Shown: in pieces, positions 1-6,896 of the stretch
How the letters are laid out: each line of letters opens with the position of its first letter
Position numbering within the stretch: position 1 is the first letter of the stretch
Assembly (NCBI GenBank): GCA_025057195.1
Contig: JANWWX010000049.1
Span: forward strand, 1 to 7,981
Source of the DNA: Leptospiraceae bacterium
GTDB lineage: Bacteria; Spirochaetota; Leptospiria; Turneriellales; Turneriellaceae
Length of the DNA stretch: 7,981 bases
Direction: 5' to 3'
Program-made: the position numbers and the translations under genes
Notes under the pieces: model-generated
What the model was told of the DNA's origin: nothing
The model's input: the letters and a program-made list of their open reading frames with translations, nothing else
Databases searched by the model: none

Positions 1-2119
1 TTTCTTGCTGCACATTCATATTTTTCTCAAGTGACAAGAGCCGAACTCCCGACGGCAGCTTACCCGGATCCCATTCAGACAAGAATGGTACCTTCGATAA
101 AAAGAATGCCATGGTCCCACTCGGCTCAGAATTTGAATTATGGCGACAATGGAGCAGGATGAGCTTGTCACGCGCGCGGGTTAAAGCCACATAAAAATAG
201 TTGAGCTGTACCAGCCGCGCCTCCTCCTCTGGTTTGATCTTTGTGCATTCTTTTTCCCATGCGGCCAGGTCCACCGGCACGACGGCATTTTTGTCTTCGT
301 CGTGGAAAAACGGGAAATTTTTCCAGCCCGATTCGTTGTGGCCATCTGCGACCACGACGAGGTCCCAATCGAGCCCCTTGGCGCTATGCAAGGTAATCAA
401 AGTGACGGCATCGTCTTCCCGCAGGATGCTTGTTCCCAGTTCCTCGTTAGGATTTTGTTCCAAGTAATCGATGTGTTCCAAAAGCGACGGCAGATCATGG
501 ATGCCCTGGCCAGTGGCGGCAAGCAGCACCTGCAGCAGGTTTTGCCAGGCAAAATAGTCAGCACAGTCACCACCACACGCCAGGCGCAACATAAGTGGTG
601 TCGTATCCTGCGCCAATTCTGCAACAAGCTCGGTAAGGTGGCCCGTGTGTGCGAATTGGTGTAAACGATAGTACCAATCTGTTTTATTGCTGCGCTCTTT
701 TAGGAATAGCGTGGCCTGTGCCTGAGCAAATCCCTCGCCAACCGGCAAAAGCAGTGAACGCAACAATACCTTGAGGTGCAAAAATTCCGGCCGCATAAAA
801 TCGGGCTTTTCGTTGTAATAACTATATTCCAAACCAAATGCGCGCAGTGCATTGGCAAATACCCGCAGCGACTGGTGGCGGAGGGCAATGACTGCGCAGC
901 GCGCAGTGGGCCGCTTTTTGCGGAATGCCACAATCCGCGCCACCGCGTTATGGGCATAAAGTGGCAGGAGAGCATTGGTGAACTTTTCTTTAACGTAAAA
1001 AATTTCGACAGCCGCTTCGTCGGCGTGTTGTGTTTTGCCATCCTTACGAGCTAAATACGGTTTGTGGTATTGTATCCCTGCCTTTTGCCAATATTCAATG
1101 ATTTTTGGATTCTCAAATAGCAAATTGTGGAATTCGAGCAAGGCCTGGTTGTTGCGAAAATTCTTCTCGAGCTTCCCTTCGTATGCATTCAGGGCTTTTA
1201 GTTCGTCGCGGGCTTTGAGATAGACAAAGACATCGGCGCCGCGGAATTTATAAATTGCCTGTTTGGGATCACCGACGACAATGAGGCGGGTTTTGCCTTT
1301 TTGGCAAAATAGGGTGCGGAAAATTTTCCACTGCACAGGATCGGTATCTTGGAATTCATCGACAAGGGCGTAGCGGTAACGGCAACGCAACTTTTCTGCA
1401 AATCCTTCGTCTTCAACGAGTTGTGCCAGCCGCGTCACCATCAGCGAATAGGTTAAAAGGTTGCGTTCGCGGGCAAGCTCTTGCATCGTTTTGACAATGC
1501 GGAAGATGGTCCACGATTGGAAGGTTAAAGCATCGTGCACCTCTTCCAGCGAACGGGCAATTGGATCGAGCGGCAGCGCATCGCGGGCAAAACACCACAA
1601 CGCCTTTTGTTTCAATTTGGCATCGAACTGAATTTCGTTATGCTGCTTTTTACCAAATTCGCATGCTGCCAAAAATTTTGCAAGCTGCTCTTTGGGTAGC
1701 TTGCTCCAGTCTATGCGGTAAACACGCTCGCGCGCCTCTTCAAAGAGATCCTCATCGCCATGGGGTAAAATGGTATCGGCGCTGAGCCGAAATAAAGGAT
1801 GTTCGCGCAATGCATTGAGGCAAAAGCTGTGGATCGTGCCAATTTGGTTGGAAGAAAATGCCTCACTTGCCTTCTGGCACAAAGGATTTTGTGAGCGCCG
1901 CAGTGCCTGACTGATTCTATCTTTGAGTTCGCTGGCCGCCTTTTCGGTGAAGGTGACGCAGAGGATCTCGCCAATGGTGGCTTTATTGTTCTCGATTATT
2001 TTTGTGACAAGCTCCACCAAAAGCGTGGTCTTGCCAGTACCAGCAGAAGCCTCCACAAAGGCATGCTTGTCGCTCGAGACAATGTCCGTCACAACTTCTT
2101 TGGAAGTTTTACCAGTCAT
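1..2119 (-). CDS. recB: RecB-like subunit of exonuclease V, UvrD-family (SF1A) helicase; 3' part lies beyond the left edge
   Basis: This is the N-terminal 706 residues of a RecB-type helicase, which in the RecBCD complex unwinds double-strand DNA ends 3'-5' using ATP. The frame is open from the ATG at 2119-2117 to the left edge. Helicase motifs appear in order: Walker A EASAGTGKTT (residues 23-32), motif Ia VTFTEKAASEL (about 55-65), TIHSFC (about 90), Walker B VDEFQDTD (D254, E255), GDPKQAIYKFRGAD (about 281-294), NFRNN (about 320), LHSAKGLDWD (about 575-585) and YVALTRARDKL (about 642-652). The GDPKQAIY-FRGAD-F-YLKAR block and the adjacent recC favour RecB over AddA. Family members reach about 1,100-1,200 residues, so the C-terminal nuclease domain should lie outside the window; its presence cannot be judged. 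The start overlaps the recC stop in ATGA, which suggests coupled translation. A recD gene may follow off the left edge. Confidence 0.93.
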   Translation of the reverse strand, partial: MTGKTSKEVVTDIVSSDKHAFVEASAGTGKTTLLVELVTKIIENNKATIGEILCVTFTEKAASELKDRISQALRRSQNPLCQKASEAFSSNQIGTIHSFCLNALREHPLFRLSADTILPHGDEDLFEEARERVYRIDWSKLPKEQLAKFLAACEFGKKQHNEIQFDAKLKQKALWCFARDALPLDPIARSLEEVHDALTFQSWTIFRIVKTMQELARERNLLTYSLMVTRLAQLVEDEGFAEKLRCRYRYALVDEFQDTDPVQWKIFRTLFCQKGKTRLIVVGDPKQAIYKFRGADVFVYLKARDELKALNAYEGKLEKNFRNNQALLEFHNLLFENPKIIEYWQKAGIQYHKPYLARKDGKTQHADEAAVEIFYVKEKFTNALLPLYAHNAVARIVAFRKKRPTARCAVIALRHQSLRVFANALRAFGLEYSYYNEKPDFMRPEFLHLKVLLRSLLLPVGEGFAQAQATLFLKERSNKTDWYYRLHQFAHTGHLTELVAELAQDTTPLMLRLACGGDCADYFAWQNLLQVLLAATGQGIHDLPSLLEHIDYLEQNPNEELGTSILREDDAVTLITLHSAKGLDWDLVVVADGHNESGWKNFPFFHDEDKNAVVPVDLAAWEKECTKIKPEEEARLVQLNYFYVALTRARDKLILLHCRHNSNSEPSGTMAFFLSKVPFLSEWDPGKLPSGVRLLSLEKNMNVQQE
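1291..1309. repeat. Perfect short inverted repeat inside recB
   Basis: TTTTGCC (1291-1297) and GGCAAAA (1303-1309) are perfect 7-base arms around a five-T loop. On the coding (minus) strand the transcript would form an AT-rich hairpin within the part encoding the segment just before the GDPKQ motif. It lies in a conserved coding stretch (FCQKGK) and has no following U-tract of note on the minus strand, so a terminator role is not supported; it may be a chance product of Lys/Gln/Phe codons. Confidence 0.4.
2116..2119 (-). promoter_or_regulatory. ATGA stop-start overlap of recC and recB
   Basis: The recC TGA (2118-2116) and the recB ATG (2119-2117) share bases in the sequence ATGA read on the minus strand. 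This is the usual form of termination-reinitiation coupling and would keep RecB synthesis tied to RecC, as expected for subunits of one complex. A purine-rich AGAAAAGGCAAAAAG stretch just upstream could also act as a weak ribosome binding site. Confidence 0.85.
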
Positions 2120-5100
2120 GGCTTTTTGCCTTTTCTCGCGCCTTTATCCCGCTGGTCGGGGTTTTGTTGAGCATCGATTTGAGCCACCGGCCGGATGAGC
2201 TCATTGAAAAACTCAGCAGTCTGCTCATCCAGCTCGAGAGCAAAATACTGCTGCAATTCTCCCGCAACACCGGTTAGCAAAAAAGACATGTCTTTGTCGG
2301 CGTTTTGGCTGCAGAATTCGTCGCCTGTGGTTTCTGCATATTTGCCAAGTTTTTTCCCTTCGGTCAATCTATGGTCGTAGAAAAATAAGGTGTCTTTTAC
2401 GAACCAAGCCAAGAGCTTTTCAAGATAGCCTTGCGCATGCGATTCGCTGTCCATAGAAATGGTAGCTTCCGTTTTTTCGGTGAAAATGCTTTCTGGTTCC
2501 CAATCGTTGTCTTCTTGGATGAACTCGACCAGTGCGATCTGCCGGGGCAAGCCGTCTCCCGAAAGCCGCAGCAGGCAGAGCAAAAGGTGCAGCTCCAAAA
2601 GGCTCGCATTGCGCGGGGTAAATGACCACATGGGATAAATGTAGTGGCCGTCTTTTGAACACAAAAGCTCGCTGCTTTCACCGACGATACTGCACTCGTT
2701 TATAGTAATGGCCGGCAAATATTGGCGCAAAAGCCCTTCGGCATCTTCTACTTCGCAAAGCCTTTTACAGGCTGGGTGGAATAAGAAAAATTGCCGGCAC
2801 CACTTTTGGCGTAGCGCGTTGGCAAAATTATATAGGTATGTGCTGAGGGCATCAAAGTCAAAATGCTGCAGCATGGTATTGAAGCCTTCGGGTGGGTAGT
2901 CACCATAAAGCATTTTGGCCTTGAGGAAATCGTTTAAGCTGGGTATTTCTTTGCCCCGGTGAGAAAACAGGGCGTGGCGCAGGTAATCTTCGGCAAAGCG
3001 CAACCGCCGGCTTTTGGGAATTCCCAAATTGGGTTCGTAATGGCCGAAAGTCTCGTCATCCCAGTCTGGCAACAACCGGCGCAACCGGAAAAGTGCTGGG
3101 TTTTGTAAAAATTGGTTAAGGTCCTTTACGCCAATTTCTCGAGTGCCTTGGCTGCTGGCAAGTTGCGGTAAAAGAAATTCAGAAAGTTTTTTTGGGGCTG
3201 CGCTTTTTTGCTGGAGCCTGTTCCAGATTTCGTAGTCGGAATCGGCAGCCAATGGCAAATGCTCGGCGGGATCATAACCTGGCAGCGTGATCGGAAACTT
3301 TGCCACCTCGCGGAGGTTACGCCCACACTGGCGAGCTGCCTCTCCAATGTCGGCAAGAAACTCGGAGGGATAGCGATCGGCGCCGGTTGCTGCATCCCGG
3401 TTGCTATAGGCAAAAACCACGAACTGGGCGGGTCCGGCCAATGCCTGCACCAACTGCAGGCCGATCTGTTCCCGCCCGTGCAGAAAGCCTGCCGACTGCT
3501 CTTTTTCCGCGAAAAGCAAGGCGGAGGACTCTTCAAGCCTTTCGATTTTTTCCCCCAGATCAAAAAGCACTGCCACCCGCTCGAGAAAAAGGGCATTGGC
3601 TAATTGCATAAAGACTATTCCCTGTTCCCTTTCTTTGGGTGCCTGCTCGGCAAGATGGCGGTTGATCAGGGCCGCGAGAAAAGGCAGCGTGAGCGACTCC
3701 GTCGCTGGAAAATCGCGCAACCAGTTGTTGCTTAAAAAATCGCGCAGCTCTTGCGCCGCATCGCGGGAGAAATCACTCACCAAGGCGATTATCTCCTCGA
3801 TGAGTGTTATGCCACCGCACCTGCCAAGCGTTTGTGCTTTTTCCAGTGGCTGCCAAAAACGGCGAAAGGCTTCGCGGTTTTCCTCAGAATCCAAAAAACG
3901 AAAATAAGTTGCTCCTTGGAGTCGGGGGTCCCATTCTTTTTCCGCAATAAGACCATAGGCCAGGCGTGCAAAGCCGTTTTGGAAATTGAAAACACCTTGG
4001 CCTTCGGGATAATCAGCGCGGAATCCCCGGATTTTTTCGATAATGCGTAAAAAAAGTACTACCTGCTCCTCGCCGCAGCAGCCTTTGGTGAGTGGGTGCA
4101 AAGCATAGCGCTCCAGCAGTTTGCGCTCAAGGCCATTTTGTGATGCGGCCGCCATGAGCGACACGAAATCCCCTAAAGGAGACGCTTTAGCCAAGGAGAT
4201 GTTGCGTGAAGAGGGAAGCAAACTGCGGGCTTTAAAGGCAGAAAGAAAGGCAGGGAATTGCTCGGCGGGATTGTCGAGGGCTATGGCAATATCATATTGG
4301 TTGAGAGTTTTGTCGCGCAGTAATTCTTGGTGTAAAAGATCACCAAGAATCTGCGCGGCCCGCCATAGTCCAGGCAATGCCATGAGCACGAATTCTTTTT
4401 TGGTTTGCCTCTTTTGTTGGTCAGGCTTTTTATCAGCAAAATGCCATTCGCTGGCAACTTGGAACGTAGATGCCGTTTCCTGGAGCATTTGGTAAAACCT
4501 TTGGGATTTTGCGGATGCTTCCTTAAGCAGCTTGTGATCGCAGGTGGCGTATTCTGAAAAATCCAATAAAAATAGCTTCACGCAAAAATGGCAGGCCAAA
4601 GCACAGACGATGCGCGTGTGGTAGTGTGAAAGAAACGGCAGGCCAAAAAGGTAAAGCGTCTCTTGTGGTTCATGCTTTTTGACAAAATCCTGGATTTTTT
4701 CGGCAATCCCTGGATCCCAAGCTGGGAAGGCAAATCCACTCTCACAAAGCTTTTCGTAAACCCAACACCAAATTTTTTCTTCTGCCCGCTGCGGCTGCCT
4801 GGTTTTATGGGCCAGCTCTAACAAAGTCTGCGGGCAGTGCAAAACCGCTTCGCGCAACTCTTGGCGTAAGTAAAATACGGCGGCGATTTTTTGCGCTGGG
4901 TTCAGCTCGTCAGCATAGCCCAGTTCGCACAGCCAATTTTTTGCCTCAGGTGTATGCAAAAGCTGCCAGAGCAGGAGTTCGATATGGAGATCGCTGGCCA
5001 GGGGCTTCATTTGCCAACGCTCCGGTCTGCTAAACCACGAGGCGTTGCGGTGTGGAAAAACGCCTTTTTCCATGCGTTGGCAGAAATTGGCGATGGCCTT

Positions 5101-5304
5101 TTCAAAAAACAATAAATCCACCCCCATCAGCACGCCATACCGCGCCAGGAATTGCCGGACTAGCCATTGCTCGGCATGTTGACTGCCGATGACAACCGTC
5201 TGCACTTTTTGCGGGGGCAAATTTTGGCGTTCTTCTTGGATTTGTTGCTGCAGTAGTTCGAATAGTACGGTATAGTCGGAGGCGCGGTAAATGGAAATCG
5301 GCAT
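2116..5304 (-). CDS. recC: RecC-like gamma subunit of exonuclease V
   Basis: A 1,062-residue protein, close to the roughly 1,100 of E. coli RecC. In RecBCD this subunit holds the complex together, splits the strands at the fork and reads the Chi site in the 3' strand; its helicase-like and nuclease-like folds are catalytically dead. The N-terminus matches the RecC pattern, a 'YRASDYTVLFELL' start followed by GSQHAEQWLVRQFLARYG (residues 40-57), where Q46-W47 align with E. coli Q44-W45. No Walker A motif is seen. The middle (about 590-650) contains the FAYSNRDAATGADRYPSEFL segment, matching the family's degenerate helicase region. From about residue 721 (GVKDLNQFLQNPALFRLRRL) the C-terminal RecC nuclease-like domain begins, with GDYPPEGF near 800. 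The start codon shares one base with the aat stop (TGATG) and has no clear Shine-Dalgarno, so reinitiation after aat is likely. Several Chi-contact positions look changed (see findings). Confidence 0.92.
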   Translation of the reverse strand: MPISIYRASDYTVLFELLQQQIQEERQNLPPQKVQTVVIGSQHAEQWLVRQFLARYGVLMGVDLLFFEKAIANFCQRMEKGVFPHRNASWFSRPERWQMKPLASDLHIELLLWQLLHTPEAKNWLCELGYADELNPAQKIAAVFYLRQELREAVLHCPQTLLELAHKTRQPQRAEEKIWCWVYEKLCESGFAFPAWDPGIAEKIQDFVKKHEPQETLYLFGLPFLSHYHTRIVCALACHFCVKLFLLDFSEYATCDHKLLKEASAKSQRFYQMLQETASTFQVASEWHFADKKPDQQKRQTKKEFVLMALPGLWRAAQILGDLLHQELLRDKTLNQYDIAIALDNPAEQFPAFLSAFKARSLLPSSRNISLAKASPLGDFVSLMAAASQNGLERKLLERYALHPLTKGCCGEEQVVLFLRIIEKIRGFRADYPEGQGVFNFQNGFARLAYGLIAEKEWDPRLQGATYFRFLDSEENREAFRRFWQPLEKAQTLGRCGGITLIEEIIALVSDFSRDAAQELRDFLSNNWLRDFPATESLTLPFLAALINRHLAEQAPKEREQGIVFMQLANALFLERVAVLFDLGEKIERLEESSALLFAEKEQSAGFLHGREQIGLQLVQALAGPAQFVVFAYSNRDAATGADRYPSEFLADIGEAARQCGRNLREVAKFPITLPGYDPAEHLPLAADSDYEIWNRLQQKSAAPKKLSEFLLPQLASSQGTREIGVKDLNQFLQNPALFRLRRLLPDWDDETFGHYEPNLGIPKSRRLRFAEDYLRHALFSHRGKEIPSLNDFLKAKMLYGDYPPEGFNTMLQHFDFDALSTYLYNFANALRQKWCRQFFLFHPACKRLCEVEDAEGLLRQYLPAITINECSIVGESSELLCSKDGHYIYPMWSFTPRNASLLELHLLLCLLRLSGDGLPRQIALVEFIQEDNDWEPESIFTEKTEATISMDSESHAQGYLEKLLAWFVKDTLFFYDHRLTEGKKLGKYAETTGDEFCSQNADKDMSFLLTGVAGELQQYFALELDEQTAEFFNELIRPVAQIDAQQNPDQRDKGARKGKKP

Positions 5305-5306
5305 CA
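5302..5306 (-). promoter_or_regulatory. TGATG stop-start overlap of aat and recC
   Basis: The aat stop codon TGA (5306-5304) and the recC start ATG (5304-5302) share one base, giving TGATG on the minus strand. The bases just upstream (GGCACTTTCCTG) show no good Shine-Dalgarno, which supports translation of recC by ribosomes finishing aat. Confidence 0.82.
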
Positions 5307-5945
5307 GGAAAGTGCCTGCTTTAGCATCATTTCAAATTCGTGTCGGGGAACTTCGCGTGCCCCAAATGCGTGCGAGAGTGCCGAGGGCACTTGGAAATCA
5401 AATAAGATTACCCCTTCTTGGCAGAGCGCTTCATAAAAGGCAACGATCGCCACTTTCCCGGCATTGTCCATATAGTGGAAAGTGGACTCAAGCGAGGCGT
5501 AGCGGTTGAGCACGACGCCATAGACCCCCCCGACTAACTGTTCACCGAACCAGCATTCGCACGATTCGGCGAAGCCCAGCTCGTGGAGCGCAATATAAGC
5601 CTCCTCCATTTCTGGGGTGATCCAGGTATCCTTCCGGCTGCGCGCACACTCCCCAATCACCTGGGCAAAGGCCGCGTTGCGTGTGGTGTGGAATGGCGTT
5701 TTGCGCAAAAAGCGGAGTAAACTGCGGCTCAGGTGCAACTCACCAGCAGCCAGCACCGTACGCAGCGGTGGTGAGCACCAGCGTATCGGGGGTTCATCGT
5801 ACCAAGGAAAAATACCGCGGCTATAGGCATAAAGCAGCGTATCCGGCTTTAGATCCCCACCGACGGCCAAACACAGCCGATGCCGCAGCTGACTCGTTGG
5901 CGGAAATTCATAACGGCAAGTTAATTTATGGATGTCGAGCTGCAT
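5304..5945 (-). CDS. aat: Leucyl/phenylalanyl-tRNA--protein transferase
   Basis: A 213-residue L/F-transferase that moves Leu or Phe from aminoacyl-tRNA onto N-terminal Arg or Lys of proteins, creating N-degrons for ClpS/ClpAP-type proteolysis in the cytoplasm. Family hallmarks, in order: FPP (14-16), LAVGGDL (26-32), AYSRGIFPW (40-48, W48 = E. coli W49), the SPPLR block (58-62), HLSRSL (71-76), TWI (107-109, W108 = E. coli W111), EAYIALHELG (115-124), ELVGG-like QLVGGVYGV (136-144), LESTF (152-156, E153 = E. coli E156), DFQ (183-185 = E. coli D186/Q188) and GAREVPRHEF (195-204). Length compares with 234 in E. coli; the protein simply lacks the short C-terminal extension. The core catalytic residues are kept, but the 149-163 loop is unlike the usual GESMFSR..DAS block. 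The ATG at 5945 is the only ATG, GTG or TTG in frame after the stop at 6032-6030; no clear ribosome binding site precedes it. First gene of aat-recC-recB. Confidence 0.93.
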   Translation of the reverse strand: MQLDIHKLTCRYEFPPTSQLRHRLCLAVGGDLKPDTLLYAYSRGIFPWYDEPPIRWCSPPLRTVLAAGELHLSRSLLRFLRKTPFHTTRNAAFAQVIGECARSRKDTWITPEMEEAYIALHELGFAESCECWFGEQLVGGVYGVVLNRYASLESTFHYMDNAGKVAIVAFYEALCQEGVILFDFQVPSALSHAFGAREVPRHEFEMMLKQALS

Positions 5946-6034
5946 AGCAAAAGCAGATTTTGGTTTTTGTCCGGTCGCGTTCCTCTTTTTTGGTCGCGCC
6001 GAAATAGCAAAGCAACAACGATTCTGGAATCAGT
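5946..6034. promoter_or_regulatory. Divergent intergenic region between aat and the metallohydrolase gene
   Basis: This is the only non-coding gap of any size in the window, 89 bases between two divergent start codons, so promoters for both operons should lie here or extend into the start of the genes. I see no convincing sigma-70 -35/-10 pair in either direction and no rho-independent terminator. It holds T-runs (5964-5968, 5985-5991) and a direct repeat GGTCGCG at 5973-5979 and 5992-5998, 19 bases start to start. The role is inferred from position. Confidence 0.55.
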
Positions 6035-6892
6035 GTGCCGTTGCAAATAAAATATTATGGCGTACGGGGCTCGGTACCGGTCAGTGGTGCCGATTTCACG
6101 CGTTTTGGGGGCAACACCACATGCTGTTTTGTGCGCCATGGAGACACGCGAATCATCATCGATGCAGGCACTGGCATCCGGATGTTGGGGCTGGACCTTA
6201 TGGCCAGTGGCATCGCACAACAGGGAGGTGTGCTGCACTTGCTGTTTACCCACACCCACTGGGACCACGTGCAGGGTTTTCCGTTTTTCGTGCCGGCATT
6301 TTTGCCCAATGTCCACTTGCACATTTATGGCCAAACCAAAACTTTTATGGCGCCGGACGGCAAGGAGGACGTCTGGGACATCGAACGCACGCTCAAAGTA
6401 CAGCAGCACTTTATGTATTTCCCGGTCGATACACACTACATGGCCTCCCAAAAAACTTACCACGCGATTGCGCCAGGGGATAGTTTCCGCATCGACAACG
6501 TGCGCATCGCCTGCTTGGCGCTTTATCATCCCAACACCACCCTGGCTTTCCGTTTCGAAGCGGACAATAAGGTTTTTGTTTTTTCTACCGACGTCGAACA
6601 CAATGATAAGATGATCGAGGAACTTGCCGCTTTTGCCTCAGGTGCCGACATCCTCGCTTATGATTGCCAATATACCACTGCTGAGTACGAGGCTGGTAAA
6701 GTGGGTTGGGGGCATTCGACCTACGACAGCGCCATCGCAATCTGCCAACGGGGCAAAATCCGCGAGCTGCACATGATCCACCATGACCCGCTGCACACCG
6801 ACAACACTCTTTTGGCAATGGAAGCCGACGCCAAAAGCAAGTTCCCCAATGCGATCATGATCCCAGAGGGCTATAGTTGCACCCTCGGATAG
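6035..6892 (+). CDS. Metallo-beta-lactamase-fold hydrolase, Lactamase_B_2 type
   Basis: A 285-residue metal-dependent hydrolase of the MBL fold, related in layout to the RNase Z/PhnP branch, with no signal peptide or membrane segment and so probably cytoplasmic. Visible features: YYGVRGSVPV (7-16) and FGGNTTC (24-30), typical of the N-terminal strand pair; IIIDAGTG (40-47); the metal-binding THTHWDH (72-78: H73, H75, D77, H78); further likely ligands H165 in LYHPNT, D186 in FSTDVEH and H249 or H250 in IHHDP; and YDCQYTTAEY (209-218) followed by GWGHSTYDSA (224-233), a signature of one common but uncharacterised MBL group. The substrate is not evident; phosphodiester or nucleotide-type substrates are plausible for this branch. 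The start is GTG, since an in-frame TAG at 6005-6007 leaves no ATG, GTG or earlier TTG; a weak CTGGAA precedes it. It is followed by argS after a single base, suggesting one transcript. Confidence 0.88.
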   Translation: MPLQIKYYGVRGSVPVSGADFTRFGGNTTCCFVRHGDTRIIIDAGTGIRMLGLDLMASGIAQQGGVLHLLFTHTHWDHVQGFPFFVPAFLPNVHLHIYGQTKTFMAPDGKEDVWDIERTLKVQQHFMYFPVDTHYMASQKTYHAIAPGDSFRIDNVRIACLALYHPNTTLAFRFEADNKVFVFSTDVEHNDKMIEELAAFASGADILAYDCQYTTAEYEAGKVGWGHSTYDSAIAICQRGKIRELHMIHHDPLHTDNTLLAMEADAKSKFPNAIMIPEGYSCTLG

Positions 6893-6896
6893 TATG
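6890..6896 (+). promoter_or_regulatory. Stop-start junction (TAG-T-ATG) between the metallohydrolase gene and argS
   Basis: The stop TAG (6890-6892) is separated from the argS ATG (6894-6896) by one base. The nearest GAGGG (6866-6870) is about 24 bases upstream of the ATG, too far for a normal ribosome binding site, so coupled reinitiation is the likely mode of argS translation. Confidence 0.7.

Noticed and set aside
1291..1309. Hairpin with a T-rich loop as a transcription terminator within the operon
   Set aside because: The arms are AT-rich, there is no U-tract after the stem on the coding strand, and it lies inside conserved helicase coding sequence.
1..2119. Suspicion that recB is broken or lacks the nuclease domain
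   Set aside because: The minus-strand frame was read base by base at both ends and sampled at the helicase motifs, and it stays open to position 1; the missing nuclease domain is explained by the window edge, not by a truncation that I can see.
3126..3611. Several open frames of 100-156 codons on both strands inside recC
   Set aside because: All overlap the long recC frame, none has a recognisable domain, and the recC frame alone matches a family over its length.
1..5304. RecB/RecC pair as part of a phage-derived or anti-phage defence island
   Set aside because: No integrase, toxin, restriction or phage gene is nearby; the neighbours are housekeeping genes (aat, argS), and composition looks uniform.
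5932..6483. A 183-codon plus-strand frame spanning the divergent intergenic region and overlapping the metallohydrolase gene, plus another at 6057-6614
   Set aside because: Both run in alternative frames of the metallohydrolase gene, lack recognisable domains and contain low-plausibility residue runs; treated as shadows.
5921..6601. A 226-codon open frame on the minus strand opposite the metallohydrolase gene and the start of aat
   Set aside because: Its translation shows no family motif and is rich in residues expected from the antisense of the real gene; the plus-strand frame has all metal-binding motifs.
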